A stretch of 64,000 nucleotides of DNA from a gamma proteobacterium symbiont of Ctena orbiculata (GCA_003058525.1 QBVD01000065.1:1-64000), one strand, 5' to 3'; positions 1-8,834 are shown, numbered from the stretch's first letter. A program made the numbers and translations. The notes: generated from the letters alone by a model not told the origin.

Positions 1-90
1 CGTAGCATCGGCAAGTCACGCGCCGAGGTCAAGATCGGACTGATGAACTTGGTATACAACATGCGCCGGCTGGCCTGGTTAACTGGATGA
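1..90 (+). mobile_element. IS5-family transposase, C-terminal end (cut by window edge)
   Basis: The first 29 codons, read in frame from base 1 to a TGA at 88-90, match the extreme C-terminus of IS5-type DDE transposases (pattern RSIGxxRAxxKIGLMNLVYNMRRL). Only this tail is inside the window, so intactness cannot be judged. The bases after it (91-287) hold no gene. AGAGGTTCCC near 231-240 could be the right end of the element, but that is a guess because the left end is not visible. Confidence 0.75.
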
Positions 91-287
91 ATGATGGGGG
101 CGCACTGAGAAGTACGCAACCAAGATGGGGAAGTTTATCCGGTCTGATACACAATCATGAAGCCGTGATCGAAAACAGCCAATAATGATGGCGTTTTTGA
201 AACTCACTTAAGCGGACAGTGTTTTTGGTGTTGTTAGAGGTTCCCTTAAGTAAGTAACATGCTTAACTGGCCCTGGAAGCGCTGAAA

Positions 288-539
288 TCAGTTGGCTGTC
301 TTCAGCTCTTCAGGCCAGCAGCCAGTGGGCGGACCGAGGTTCAATTCTCTGTCCTCAAACCTTACCAGATACACCAGACGCTCTGGCGCCTCTTCCAGGT
401 GACCGGTCTCCACGATCACTCCGCGGGTGCCCGGTTCGGCCAGCAGTTCATCCTCCGGGACATTGGGTATGCCCCCATCGTTAAAGATGTGGCTGGCGGC
501 AAACACCACGTCGCCCGGCTGTAGATCTTCAAGCTTCAT
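288..539 (-). CDS. Short NifZ-domain protein
   Basis: An 83-residue protein that resembles the NifZ family (PF04319): an early PGDVVFAA segment, then FNDGGIPNVPEDELLAEPGTRG, and GPPTGCWPEEL near the end. NifZ assists maturation of the nitrogenase MoFe protein. This version lacks the N-terminal half of the full-length nifZ at 6243-6698 and corresponds to the short stand-alone form often found beside nif genes. The start is supported by GGAGCG upstream. It diverges from iscA-nifU-nifS and shares about 200 bp of upstream DNA with it, including the NifA site at 587-602. No sigma-54 promoter is visible facing this gene, so its control is uncertain. Confidence 0.7.
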   Translation of the reverse strand: MKLEDLQPGDVVFAASHIFNDGGIPNVPEDELLAEPGTRGVIVETGHLEEAPERLVYLVRFEDRELNLGPPTGCWPEELKTAN

Positions 540-586
540 TGTCGCGCTCCATTGTACGGTTTGTTACCAGCCAATCTCCTGCGGAT

Positions 587-602
587 TGTCGTGCTTGCAA
601 CA
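587..602 (+). promoter_or_regulatory. NifA upstream activator sequence
   Basis: TGT-N10-ACA, the classical NifA binding pattern, lies 68 bp upstream of the sigma-54 promoter of iscA-nifU-nifS. The motif is symmetric, so it could also serve the divergent NifZ-like gene. Both half-sites match exactly; binding itself is inferred. Confidence 0.75.
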
Positions 603-669
603 TTTCCCGGCTGTAAAGGAAATTTAAAATATTCAATTAATTCAGTATTTAAGGCAGATTCCAATGTCG

Positions 670-685
670 TGGCACAGGCTTTGCA
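670..685 (+). promoter_or_regulatory. Sigma-54 promoter of iscA-nifU-nifS
   Basis: TGGCAC-AGGCT-TTGCA matches the -24/-12 consensus (TGGCAC N5 TTGCW) at every conserved base, with the required 12-bp GG-to-GC step. It lies about 50 bp upstream of the iscA start and downstream of a NifA site, the standard arrangement for nitrogen-fixation operons. Confidence 0.92.
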
Positions 686-736
686 ACGCCTTACGTCAAC
701 TAGCAATGCAAAACATTTGCCATGGAGACAAAGATC

Positions 737-1060
737 ATGCTGACACTCACTGAAAGCGCACAGAAGGCGGTGAGCCGATTCATCAGGGGTTCCGAGACAC
801 CGGTTGCCGGCCTTCGGATCTCGGTTACAGGCGGCGGCTGCTCGGGGATGCAGTACGGCGTATCACTCGAAGCGAGCGCGAAGGATGACGACACCATTGT
901 CGAGCTCGGTGAGCTGAAAATTTTTATCGACCCCAATAGCGCGCCAATGCTCAACGGAATCATCGTAGACTTCATCGACACGATGGAAGGGAGCGGATTT
1001 AAGTTTGAAAACCCGAATGCAACTGCCAGCTGTGGCTGTGGCAAATCGTTTTCCGCCTGA
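737..1060 (+). CDS. iscA: Nif-type IscA/HesB Fe-S cluster assembly protein
   Basis: An A-type Fe-S carrier of about 107 residues with the three conserved cysteines of the HesB/IscA family: one in GGGCSGMQY and two in the CGCG pair near the C-terminus. In nitrogen fixers this gene (nifIscA) heads the nifU-nifS operon and carries clusters built on NifU. I chose the ATG at 737 because a GGAGA-type ribosome site precedes it and the family starts with MLTLTESA; an ATG 15 bases upstream is in frame but has no such site. It is the first gene after the sigma-54/NifA promoter and lies 14 bp before nifU. Confidence 0.92.
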   Translation: MLTLTESAQKAVSRFIRGSETPVAGLRISVTGGGCSGMQYGVSLEASAKDDDTIVELGELKIFIDPNSAPMLNGIIVDFIDTMEGSGFKFENPNATASCGCGKSFSA

Positions 1061-1074
1061 TTGGGAGAAGCGCT

Positions 1075-1965
1075 ATGTGGGACTATTCGGAAAAAGTTCA
1101 GGAACATTTCTATAATCCCCGCAATGCCGGCGCAGTGGATGATGCCAATGCCGTCGGAGATGTGGGTTCTCTTTCCTGCGGCGATGCGTTGCGGCTGACA
1201 CTCAAGGTGGATCCGGAGAGCGAGACCATTCTCGATGCCGGCTTCCAGACCTTCGGTTGCGGCTCCGCCATCGCCTCAAGTTCGGCGTTGACCGAGATCA
1301 TCAAGGGCATGAAGATCGATGACGCCCTCAATGTCAGCAATCAGGAGATCGCCGACTTTCTCGATGGACTGCCACCAGAAAAGATGCACTGCTCCGTCAT
1401 GGGCCGCGAAGCGCTGCAGGCGGCAGTGGCCAACTACCGCGGTGAGGTGTGGAAAGATGACCATGAAGAGGGTGCCCTTGTCTGTAAGTGTTTTGCCGTG
1501 GATGAGGTGATGATTGAAGAGACGGTACGCGCCAACAACCTGCGTACCGTTGAAGAGGTGAGCAACTACACAAAGGCAGGCGGTGGCTGCTCATCCTGCC
1601 ATGAGGGGATCGAGGAGATTCTTACCAAGGTGCTGGCTGAACGAGGAGAGAGCTTCGATCCCACCGCGGTGGCCGGTGAGATCAAGAAACCGAAGTCGGG
1701 CCTCACCAACCTGCAGCGGATGAAGCGTATCGAGCAACTGCTCGAGGAGATCCGCCCCAACCTGCAGCGTGATAACGGTGATGTTGAGCTGATCGAAGTG
1801 GACGGACGCGACATCTTCGTCAAGATGACCGGCGCCTGTGCCGGTTGTCAGATGGCGACTACCACCCTGGGCGGTATCCAGTCCCACCTGGCTGAAGGAC
1901 TCGGCGAGTTTATTCACGTGCTCCCCGCTGAAGAGCTGGCACGCCACGCGGCAATGGGAGGTTGA
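1075..1965 (+). CDS. nifU: NifU Fe-S cluster scaffold protein
   Basis: A 296-residue three-domain scaffold that assembles Fe-S clusters for nitrogenase with sulfur from NifS. The N-terminal IscU-like domain (about 1-125) has C35, C62 and C106. The central Bfd-like [2Fe-2S] domain has C137, C139, C172 and C175. The C-terminal Nfu domain (about 215-285) has the CxxC pair C255/C258. The order and first seven positions are those of Azotobacter NifU, which is slightly longer because of a longer linker. A GGAGA ribosome site precedes the ATG. The stop is three bases from the nifS start, so the two are co-translated. Confidence 0.97.
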   Translation: MWDYSEKVQEHFYNPRNAGAVDDANAVGDVGSLSCGDALRLTLKVDPESETILDAGFQTFGCGSAIASSSALTEIIKGMKIDDALNVSNQEIADFLDGLPPEKMHCSVMGREALQAAVANYRGEVWKDDHEEGALVCKCFAVDEVMIEETVRANNLRTVEEVSNYTKAGGGCSSCHEGIEEILTKVLAERGESFDPTAVAGEIKKPKSGLTNLQRMKRIEQLLEEIRPNLQRDNGDVELIEVDGRDIFVKMTGACAGCQMATTTLGGIQSHLAEGLGEFIHVLPAEELARHAAMGG

Positions 1966-1968
1966 ACC

Positions 1969-3180
1969 ATGGCTGAAGGAATCTATCTGGATAATAACGC
2001 CACGACCATGGTAGTGCCGGAGGTGGTGGAGACGATGCTGCCTTTCTTTACCGAGCAGTTCGGCAACCCCTCTTCATTGCACCGGTTCGGCGACAAGGTG
2101 GGGCGTGCCCTGAAGCAGGCGCGCAAGCAGGTTCAGGCGCTGCTGGGTGCAGAACATGACTCCGAGATCATCTTTACCTCGTGCGGTACCGAGTCGGATT
2201 CCACCGCCATTCTCTCCGCCTTGAAGGCGCAGCCCGATCGCAAGGAGATTATCACTACCGTGGTGGAACATCCGGCGGTCCTCACGCTTTGTGAGCACCT
2301 GGAGAAGGAGGGTTATACCGTTCATTATCTCAAGGTGGACAAGAAGGGGCGTCTTGATATACAGGCATACTACAAGCTGCTTTCCGACAACGTGGCCATC
2401 GTATCCGTCATGTGGGCCAACAACGAGAGCGGTACGCTCTTTCCGGTGGAGGAGATGGCTGAGATGGCCCGCTCTGCAGGAGTGATGTTTCACACCGATG
2501 CGGTGCAGGCCGTGGGCAAGCTGCCCGTCAACCTGAAGGAGACCAACATCGATATGCTCTCCCTTTCCGGTCATAAACTCCATGCACCCAAAGGTATCGG
2601 TGTGCTCTACTTGCGTCGTGGCGTGCGTTTCCGTCCCCTGCTGCGGGGTGGTCATCAGGAGCGTGGGCGTCGGGCAGGTACAGAAAATGCCGCTTCCATC
2701 ATCGGTCTGGGCAGGGCCTGCGAGATGGCGCTGGAGGCGATGGATTATGAGAAGAGTTTCGTCAGGGCGATGCGTGACCGGCTGGAACAAGGCATCCTGG
2801 AAAAAGTATCTCACTGCTTTGTCACCGGCGACTCGAACAACCGCCTGCCCAACACCTGCAACATCGCTTTCGAATATATCGAGGGCGAGGCGATTCTGCT
2901 GTTGCTTAATAAGATGGGTATTGCCGCTTCCAGTGGCTCGGCCTGCACCTCCGGTTCTCTGGAACCTTCCCACGTCATGCGGGCGATGGATATCCCTTTT
3001 ACCGCAGCTCACGGTTCGGTGCGTTTCTCCCTCTCACGCTACAACACCATGGACGAGGTGGAACGGGTGATTGAGGCGTTACCGCCGATTGTTGAACAAC
3101 TGCGCAAGCTCTCCCCCTACTGGGGCGAGAGCGGTCCTGTTGAAGAGCCTGGAAAAGCATTCGCCCCGACTTACGCTTAA
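1969..3180 (+). CDS. nifS: NifS cysteine desulfurase
   Basis: A 403-residue PLP-dependent cysteine desulfurase that gives persulfide sulfur to NifU. Visible family features are LDNNATT at residues 7-13, H101 stacking on the cofactor, the PLP lysine K203 in SGHKLHAPKG, the RAGTEN stretch and the active-site C326 in SSGSACTSG. The length is typical of NifS (about 400), and the context (after nifU) separates it from housekeeping IscS. The last gene of its transcription unit: a terminator hairpin follows at 3209-3238. Confidence 0.97.
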   Translation: MAEGIYLDNNATTMVVPEVVETMLPFFTEQFGNPSSLHRFGDKVGRALKQARKQVQALLGAEHDSEIIFTSCGTESDSTAILSALKAQPDRKEIITTVVEHPAVLTLCEHLEKEGYTVHYLKVDKKGRLDIQAYYKLLSDNVAIVSVMWANNESGTLFPVEEMAEMARSAGVMFHTDAVQAVGKLPVNLKETNIDMLSLSGHKLHAPKGIGVLYLRRGVRFRPLLRGGHQERGRRAGTENAASIIGLGRACEMALEAMDYEKSFVRAMRDRLEQGILEKVSHCFVTGDSNNRLPNTCNIAFEYIEGEAILLLLNKMGIAASSGSACTSGSLEPSHVMRAMDIPFTAAHGSVRFSLSRYNTMDEVERVIEALPPIVEQLRKLSPYWGESGPVEEPGKAFAPTYA

Positions 3181-3208
3181 CTCTCTCATCCTGGGCTTTG
3201 ATTACATT

Positions 3209-3238
3209 TGCCGCAGCAATCGTTGCGGCATTTTCTTT
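3209..3238 (+). terminator. Rho-independent terminator after nifS
   Basis: A 7-bp stem TGCCGCA/TGCGGCA with an 8-base loop is followed by TTTTCTTT. It lies 29 bp past the nifS stop and just before the regulatory region of nifV, splitting the cluster into two operons. Confidence 0.8.
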
Positions 3239-3276
3239 GACAGGATGTACTGATAGAGATCTTATCCTTCATCCCT

Positions 3277-3292
3277 TGTCAGGTTTCCTACA
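3277..3292 (+). promoter_or_regulatory. NifA upstream activator sequence for nifV operon
   Basis: An exact TGT-N10-ACA lies 76 bp upstream of the sigma-54 promoter at 3368-3383, at a spacing typical of NifA sites that act by DNA looping. The intervening sequence is AT-rich. Confidence 0.75.
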
Positions 3293-3367
3293 AATATCAT
3301 TCAATCGACAAACGAAAGTATTTTCAAAATCATTTAACCTATTGAAATAATTAGAATAAAAAAATGA

Positions 3368-3383
3368 TGGCACATTGCTTGCT
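3368..3383 (+). promoter_or_regulatory. Sigma-54 promoter of nifV operon
   Basis: TGGCAC-ATTGC-TTGCT is a full match to the -24/-12 consensus with correct spacing. It lies 27 bp upstream of the nifV start codon, which leaves a leader of only about 15 bases carrying the AGGAG ribosome site. Confidence 0.92.
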
Positions 3384-3409
3384 CAGTCACTCTTCAACAG
3401 GAGTGAACC

Positions 3410-4564
3410 ATGAGCAAGCAGGTAAACAAAATCATCATCAACGACACCACGCTGCGTGACGGTGAGCAGTCTGCGGGTGTCTCCTTTTCCCTGGAAGAAA
3501 AGTTGGCAATCGCCAAGTCGTTGGATGAGATCGGCGTTGCCGAACTCGAGGTGGGTATTCCAGCCATGGGCGCGGAGGAGCGCACTTCGATTCAGGCCGT
3601 ATCCGGGGTGGTGAAGCACGCCAGGCTCATGGTCTGGTGCCGCATGCACGAGCCCGACATCGCGCAGTGCCGTGGCCTGGGCGTTCATCGGGTGGATCTC
3701 TCGATCCCTGTTTCCGATCAGCAGATCGAGAAGAAACTGGGACGTGATCGTGACTGGGTGTTGAATCAGATCGAGAGGCGGGTTGTACAGGCACTGGAAC
3801 TGGGGCTGGAGGTTTGCGTGGGCGGCGAGGATGCCTCACGTGCTGACACTGAATTTCTCTGGCAAGTGGTGGAGCAGGCCGAATATGCCGGTGCAAGCCG
3901 TTTCCGCTTTGCCGATACCGTGGGCACCATGGAACCGTTTCAGGTCTATACCGCGATGCGTGATCTCCGGTCCATGACCGACATGGAGATCGAGATGCAT
4001 GCCCATGATGATCTCGGGCTTGCCACGGCAAATACACTGGCGGCGATTCGTGCCGGGGCCACCCATGTGAATACAACCGTACATGGTCTTGGTGAAAGGG
4101 CAGGCAACGCACCCCTGGAGGAGGTGGTGATGGGGCTGCGCCGTTTCTTCGATCAGGGCCGAGATATCGATATGGCAAGATACTCGATGGTTTCAGAGCT
4201 GGTGGAACTGGCATCCGGTCGACACGTCGGCTGGCAGAAGAGCCTGGTCGGAGCCGGTGTCTTTACCCATGAGGCTGGTATCCATGTGGACGGGCTGATG
4301 AAGGACAGGTGCAACTACCAGGGTGTCGATCCGCGGGAGCTGGGTCGCGATCATCGCTTCGTCCTGGGTAAGCACTCCGGCAGTCACGCCATTATCCAGG
4401 CCTATGGCGAAATCGGCATGCAGTTGACCCGTGCACAGGCAGAGTCGGTACTGGAACGCGTGCGTCAACATGCCGTTGAACACAAACGTACCCCCGATTC
4501 CCGTGACCTGCGACGTTTCTATATTGAAGTGAATGGAGAGAGCAAGGAATGGATGTCTCAGTGA
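3410..4564 (+). CDS. nifV: NifV homocitrate synthase
   Basis: A 384-residue enzyme of the HMGL/isopropylmalate-synthase superfamily that condenses acetyl-CoA and 2-oxoglutarate to homocitrate, the organic ligand of FeMo-cofactor. The N-terminal [14 protein letters not shown] motif carries metal- and substrate-binding residues; [12 protein letters not shown] supplies the metal histidines. The family motif [14 protein letters not shown] follows. It lacks the leucine-type regulatory domain of LeuA, consistent with NifV length. AGGAG precedes the ATG. First gene of the second nif operon; it overlaps cysE by 16 bases. Confidence 0.95.
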   Translation: MSKQVNKIIINDTTLRDGEQSAGVSFSLEEKLAIAKSLDEIGVAELEVGIPAMGAEERTSIQAVSGVVKHARLMVWCRMHEPDIAQCRGLGVHRVDLSIPVSDQQIEKKLGRDRDWVLNQIERRVVQALELGLEVCVGGEDASRADTEFLWQVVEQAEYAGASRFRFADTVGTMEPFQVYTAMRDLRSMTDMEIEMHAHDDLGLATANTLAAIRAGATHVNTTVHGLGERAGNAPLEEVVMGLRRFFDQGRDIDMARYSMVSELVELASGRHVGWQKSLVGAGVFTHEAGIHVDGLMKDRCNYQGVDPRELGRDHRFVLGKHSGSHAIIQAYGEIGMQLTRAQAESVLERVRQHAVEHKRTPDSRDLRRFYIEVNGESKEWMSQ

Positions 4565-5364
4565 ACAGTCGTGCGGGCCTGGAGGATGAGAAGGTACCGA
4601 CAGGCAAACCGCTCTCCCTATGGAGACTCATCGGTGAGGACGTGGCTTGCGTTTTTCAGCGTGATCCGGCGGCCCGGACCCGCCTGGAGGTCACCACCAC
4701 CTATCCCGGCGTTCACGCCATCCTGCTGTATCGCATGGCCAACCGGTTATGGATCAGGGGTTGGCGTTACCTGTCACGCCTGATCTCATACCTGGGACGT
4801 ATCTGGACCGGTATCGACATTCATCCCGGGGCGACCATCGGCAGACGATTCTTTATCGATCATGGTGCCGGGGTGGTGATCGGCGAAACCGCCGTTGTGG
4901 GTGATGACGTCACGCTCTATCACGGTGTCACCCTGGGTGGTGTTTCCTGGAACCGGGGAAAGCGTCATCCGACCCTGGGCGACAAAGTGGTTGTCGGCGC
5001 CGGCGCAAAGATACTCGGCCCCATAACCGTGGGGAAAGATGCCAGGGTCGGCGCCAACTCGGTGGTGATCTCACCGGTGCCGGAAGGCAGGACTGTTGTC
5101 GGCATACCCGGAAAGGTGGTGCAGTCCAGCCGCGTCGCCGGTGAGACCCTGGCTGGCATCGACCTCAATCATCACTTGATACCAGACCCTGTCGCTGAGG
5201 CAGTGGGTTGTCTGCTCGAGCGTATTCGCCTGCTGGAGCAGGAGGTTGGGGTGCACGGTTGCCTGCCTGGCGGAAAGGTGCCTGATGACGAATGCAATCA
5301 CTGGGATGCGCAACTGGTCTGTGAGCCCGTTGCACCCGTGGATTTGAAAGAGTCGAGGACTTAA
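4549..5364 (+). CDS. cysE: Nif-associated serine O-acetyltransferase
   Basis: A 271-residue left-handed beta-helix acyltransferase that makes O-acetylserine, the cysteine precursor. Imperfect hexapeptide repeats run from about residue 90 to 185 ([35 protein letters not shown]), and [11 protein letters not shown] is the CysE signature. Cysteine demand rises during nitrogenase Fe-S synthesis, and nif clusters such as that of Azotobacter carry their own cysE in this position between nifV and nifW. The start at 4549 overlaps nifV; GTG at 4561, forming a GTGA overlap with the nifV stop, is an equally plausible start. Confidence 0.92.
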   Translation: MDVSVNSRAGLEDEKVPTGKPLSLWRLIGEDVACVFQRDPAARTRLEVTTTYPGVHAILLYRMANRLWIRGWRYLSRLISYLGRIWTGIDIHPGATIGRRFFIDHGAGVVIGETAVVGDDVTLYHGVTLGGVSWNRGKRHPTLGDKVVVGAGAKILGPITVGKDARVGANSVVISPVPEGRTVVGIPGKVVQSSRVAGETLAGIDLNHHLIPDPVAEAVGCLLERIRLLEQEVGVHGCLPGGKVPDDECNHWDAQLVCEPVAPVDLKESRT

Positions 5365-5366
5365 AC

Positions 5367-5894
5367 ATGGATATGCTCGACTTCGATGAGGGTGCCCTCT
5401 ATTTCGACGAGCCTCTGCAGGCTGAGGCGAAGCGCTGTCTGGATAGCGCAGCGGAGCAGTATGGGACGGGGGCGGCAGAGCAGTTGCTGATGCGGGCCTA
5501 CTTCCTGGAGCCCGAGCATCCGATAGTGCTGGTGGCGCTCTACCGCTACTTTTATTACCAACATCGCCTGGAAGAGGCATTGATCGTTGCAGACCGGGTG
5601 CTGAGGGTTTTCGCCAGCCGGCTGGAGATCTCGGAAGACTGGAATCAATTGAACGAGATGGAGATCGGTGGCGGTGTACTGATCTCCATGACCATGACAC
5701 GGTTCTACATGCTGGCGCTTAAGGGAGCCGGTTTTCTTGAACTGCGTCTGGGACTTTACGAGTCGGCGCTGGCTCGCCTTAAGAAGGTTGTCGAATTGGA
5801 TAGCAAAGACCGGTTGGGAGCCAGGGCACTGATCGATGTGGCAGAGGATGCGCTACGTAATGGGGCAGGCCCCGAAACGGCCATGCAGAGTTAG
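5367..5894 (+). CDS. TPR-like nif-cluster protein of unknown function
   Basis: A 175-residue soluble protein with alpha-helical, tetratricopeptide-like pairs: YFLEPEHPIVLVALYRYFYYQHRLEEAL near residue 45 and LRLGLYESALARLKKVVELDSKDRLGA near residue 130. No catalytic motif is visible. It starts two bases after the cysE stop and lies 17 bp before nifW, so it is co-expressed with nitrogenase maturation genes. A scaffolding or chaperone-partner role is a guess from the TPR-like pattern. In-frame Met3 is an alternative start. Confidence 0.8.
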   Translation: MDMLDFDEGALYFDEPLQAEAKRCLDSAAEQYGTGAAEQLLMRAYFLEPEHPIVLVALYRYFYYQHRLEEALIVADRVLRVFASRLEISEDWNQLNEMEIGGGVLISMTMTRFYMLALKGAGFLELRLGLYESALARLKKVVELDSKDRLGARALIDVAEDALRNGAGPETAMQS

Positions 5895-5911
5895 ACAACG
5901 GGAGAGATGAG

Positions 5912-6259
5912 ATGAGTGAGAGTGAGTTCGACCTGGACCTTGAGGAGCTCAGCAGTGCTGAGGACTTTCTCGAGTATTTCGAAATCGATTTCGATCCCTC
6001 GGTGGTTCATGTCAACCGCCTGCATATTCTTAAACGATTCCACGATTACATCGAAGGCGTGATGCCGATGCCTGAAGATGTAGCGGAGCGCAGGGAGCTC
6101 TATGCGGGGTTTCTGAATAGCGCTTACAGCGATTTCGTTGAATCGGATGCGATCACCGAAAAGGTGTTCAAGGTTTTCCACATGCATGAGCCGGTCAGCG
6201 TCGAGATTCCGCTGATGGATCTCACAACCCAGGTCGAGAGCGGTGCTGCCAAAATTTGA
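5912..6259 (+). CDS. nifW: NifW nitrogenase stabilising/protective protein
   Basis: A 115-residue acidic protein matching the NifW family: SAEDFLEYFEIDFDPSVVHVNRLHILKRFHDY is the signature N-terminal half, followed by YSDFVESDAITEKVFKVF. NifW is reported to bind the MoFe protein during its maturation and protect it from oxygen. GGGAGAG precedes the ATG. Its last 17 bases overlap nifZ. Confidence 0.93.
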   Translation: MSESEFDLDLEELSSAEDFLEYFEIDFDPSVVHVNRLHILKRFHDYIEGVMPMPEDVAERRELYAGFLNSAYSDFVESDAITEKVFKVFHMHEPVSVEIPLMDLTTQVESGAAKI

Positions 6260-6698
6260 GTATGGGGAAGCGGTGCGGGTCATTCGCAACCTGCGCAACG
6301 ACGGTACCTATCCGGGTCAGCCCGCCGGGCGCCTGCTGATACGCCGAGGCAGGGTGGGGTATGTGCGTGATGTGGGCACCTTTCTGCAGGATCAGTTGAT
6401 CTACTCGGTGGATTTCATTGATGACGGGATCATGGTCGGTTGCCGTGAACAGGAGCTGCAACTTGAGACCGATCCCTGGATACCGACCCGTTTCGAGTTC
6501 AGAGACAAGGTAACGCCGAAGATCCCACTGAGTATCCAGGGCGATGTGATCGCACGCAGCGGGGATGAAGGGGAGATAGAGAAGGTGTTGCGCGATCACC
6601 CGGGTGGTCCTGCATATCACGTTCGGTTCAATGGGCGAATCTTACTGGTTTTGGAACCAGTGCTTGAGTTTCTGTGCGCTGTGGACGAGGAGGTGTGA
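6243..6698 (+). CDS. nifZ: NifZ nitrogenase MoFe maturation protein
   Basis: A 151-residue NifZ that starts at GTG. The N-terminal half has FEYGEAVRVIRNLRNDGTYPG and RRGRVGYVRDVGTFLQDQ, the strongest family signature. The C-terminal half has a second, more diverged SH3-like repeat (GDVIARSGDEGEIEKVLRDHPGGPAYHVRF). NifZ acts in formation of the second P-cluster of the MoFe protein. It overlaps nifW and is coupled to nifM by TGATG at 6696-6700. Confidence 0.94.
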   Translation: MLPKFEYGEAVRVIRNLRNDGTYPGQPAGRLLIRRGRVGYVRDVGTFLQDQLIYSVDFIDDGIMVGCREQELQLETDPWIPTRFEFRDKVTPKIPLSIQGDVIARSGDEGEIEKVLRDHPGGPAYHVRFNGRILLVLEPVLEFLCAVDEEV

Positions 6699-7567
6699 TG
6701 ATTCTGGGCGAGCAACAGAGCAAGACATCACCCGAGCTCAACTACCATCTTCTGCGCCATGCCCTGGAGCGCTTCGGGAAAAACCCGGGTCAACTGGAAC
6801 CCGCGGAGTTTCAGCAGATTTACACGACTGCGAGTAAGAGCTTCGAGCTGGAGTCACTGGTGCTTGCCTCCCCGGAAGCCAAGGACGTGATTATCTCAGA
6901 ACAACAGCTTGACCTGTCCACTGAAGAGGTGGCTTCCCGGTATGCCGGGAGGGATGAGTTTCTGCAGGATCTCGAGACTAACGACCTGGATGAGGAGAGC
7001 CTGCGTCAAGCGCTCTATCGCGAACTGATGTTCGATAGTGTATTGCAGATCGTTGCAGCCAATAGTCCGGATGTGAGCGATATCGACGTCAATCTTTTCT
7101 ACGCCATGCATCAAGAGCGATTCGAACTGCCCGAGCAGCGCCAGGGGAGACATATCCTGATTACGGTGAATCCCGAGTTTCCTGAGAATACGGCGGAAAC
7201 GGCGGGTGAGCGGATGGGGCAAATATTGGAGAAACTGGCCGGACGTACCAACCGTTTTTCGGAATTCGCCAAGCGCTACTCCGAGTGTCCCACCGCGATG
7301 GAGGGGGGTAAGCTGGGTGAAGTGAAACGCGGACAACTCTACCCGGAGCTCGATGCCATGCTCTTCCATATGCAGGAGAATGAGATCAGCCCGATCATAG
7401 CGTCCGAGATGGGTTTCCATATTCTGTTGTGTGAAATAATCAAACCTGCCAAGCGTGTGCCCATCAGCAAGGTCAAAACGAAAATCCGTGAAATCCTCGA
7501 GCAGCGTCAACGTCGCAACTGTCAGAAAGCGTGGCTGACGTCTTTGCAGAAAGTTTCCAATGCTTGA
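6698..7567 (+). CDS. nifM: NifM peptidyl-prolyl isomerase for Fe protein maturation
   Basis: A 289-residue parvulin-type isomerase required for folding or activation of the NifH Fe protein. The N-terminal helical domain (about 1-125) is NifM-like. The parvulin domain (about 130-235) has GRHILITVNPEF, FSEFAKRYSECPTAMEGGKLGEVKRGQL and GFHILLCE. I chose ATG 6698 because it overlaps the nifZ stop and GAGGAGG lies just upstream; an in-frame ATG at 6674 lies inside nifZ with no ribosome site. No signal peptide, which distinguishes it from periplasmic SurA/PpiD. Confidence 0.92.
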   Translation: MILGEQQSKTSPELNYHLLRHALERFGKNPGQLEPAEFQQIYTTASKSFELESLVLASPEAKDVIISEQQLDLSTEEVASRYAGRDEFLQDLETNDLDEESLRQALYRELMFDSVLQIVAANSPDVSDIDVNLFYAMHQERFELPEQRQGRHILITVNPEFPENTAETAGERMGQILEKLAGRTNRFSEFAKRYSECPTAMEGGKLGEVKRGQLYPELDAMLFHMQENEISPIIASEMGFHILLCEIIKPAKRVPISKVKTKIREILEQRQRRNCQKAWLTSLQKVSNA

Positions 7568-7589
7568 TATGAAGCGCTAGGAGGGTGCT

Positions 7590-8834
7590 TTGGCATCTGC
7601 AAAAGCCCACTGTTCATTTTGTGGTCAGGAGCAAGGTCCTGACTTTCCACTGATCGCAGGTGAAGCGGGACACATCTGTGAAGAGTGTGTGCGCCTTGCC
7701 TCCCAGGTGGTGGGCAGTTGGGGGCGCAAGCGTGCCGCTGCCAAGCCGCTGCAGAACCTATTGAAGCCTGCCGAACTGAAAGCGGAGCTTGACCGTTATA
7801 TCGTTGGTCAGGATCTGGCCAAGGAGACGCTGGCCGTTGCAGTCTATAACCACTTCAAGCGCCTCGGCATGGAGAGCGAGAATCCCAAGATGAAGGTGAG
7901 TGAGCAGGATGTTGAGATCGAAAAGTCCAACATTTTATTGCTCGGTCCCTCGGGCACCGGCAAGACGCTGCTGGCCAGTACACTGGCGCGGGTGGTTGGG
8001 GTGCCTATCGTGATCGCCGATGCCACAACTCTGACCCAGGCGGGTTATGTTGGCGATGATGTGGAGAGTATCCTGGCCAGGCTGATGGACAGTGCCGAAG
8101 GCAATAGGGAGTTGGCCGAGTGGGGTATCGTCTATATCGACGAGATAGACAAACTGGCCCGTGCCGGGGAGAGTTCTCATGGTACCCGTGATGTATCCGG
8201 TGAAGGGGTACAGCAGGCCCTGCTGAAACTGGTTGAGGGCTCCAAGATCAAGCTGAGCGCAAAGGGTCGCAAGGAGCAGGGTGATGAACAGCAGATCGAT
8301 ACCCGTAATATCCTGTTTATCGTCGGCGGTGCGTTCACAGGTCTGGAGAAGCTGCTGGAGAAGCGTCTGGACGCCGGAAGCAAGGGTATCGGGTTTCATG
8401 TTGATTTCGCCGATCCGGGAAAGGCGTATGACCAACTGCGTCTGTTCGAAGAGGTGCAGCCCGATGATCTGCGCCATTTCGGTTTGATTCCTGAATTTAT
8501 CGGTCGCTTTCCCGTTATCACGGCCCTGCACGACCTGGATGAATCTGCACTGGTCAAGATATTGACCGAACCCCGGAATGCACTGATCAAACAGTACCAG
8601 CGTCTGTTCGAGTTTGAAGGAGTGAAACTGGCTTTCACGATGGAGGCTTTAAACTCCATTGCCAAGCAGGCGATTGACAGGGGTACGGGCGCCCGGGGGT
8701 TACGTGGCGTATTGGAGGGGTTGCTGCGCAAGGTAATGTACGATATGCCCTCCATGGAGGGGGCGAGTTGCTGCCTGGTTGATGAAGAGGCGGCAAATGG
8801 GGATATTCCTGTCAGCCTTTCAAGTAAGAATTAA
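7590..8834 (+). CDS. clpX: Nif-cluster ClpX ATPase (ClpX2 type)
   Basis: A 414-residue AAA+ unfoldase for ClpP. The N-terminal zinc-binding domain has C8, C11, C30 and C33. The ATPase has Walker A GPSGTGKT (119-126), pore loop GYVG (152-155), Walker B IVYIDEID (180-187) and an IGF loop for ClpP docking (about 267). The pore RKH motif is changed to RKE near 227. TTG start with GGAGGG upstream. In Azotobacter the nif-linked second ClpX limits NifB and NifEN accumulation; its place at the end of this operon suggests the same. It differs enough from housekeeping ClpX (no clpP beside it) to be a specialised copy. Confidence 0.92.
   Translation: MASAKAHCSFCGQEQGPDFPLIAGEAGHICEECVRLASQVVGSWGRKRAAAKPLQNLLKPAELKAELDRYIVGQDLAKETLAVAVYNHFKRLGMESENPKMKVSEQDVEIEKSNILLLGPSGTGKTLLASTLARVVGVPIVIADATTLTQAGYVGDDVESILARLMDSAEGNRELAEWGIVYIDEIDKLARAGESSHGTRDVSGEGVQQALLKLVEGSKIKLSAKGRKEQGDEQQIDTRNILFIVGGAFTGLEKLLEKRLDAGSKGIGFHVDFADPGKAYDQLRLFEEVQPDDLRHFGLIPEFIGRFPVITALHDLDESALVKILTEPRNALIKQYQRLFEFEGVKLAFTMEALNSIAKQAIDRGTGARGLRGVLEGLLRKVMYDMPSMEGASCCLVDEEAANGDIPVSLSSKN

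Noticed and set aside
2074-3012. Long open frame (312 codons) on the minus strand inside nifS
   Set aside because: nifS has full family identity on the plus strand; the antisense frame has no recognisable domain and follows the codon bias of the real gene.
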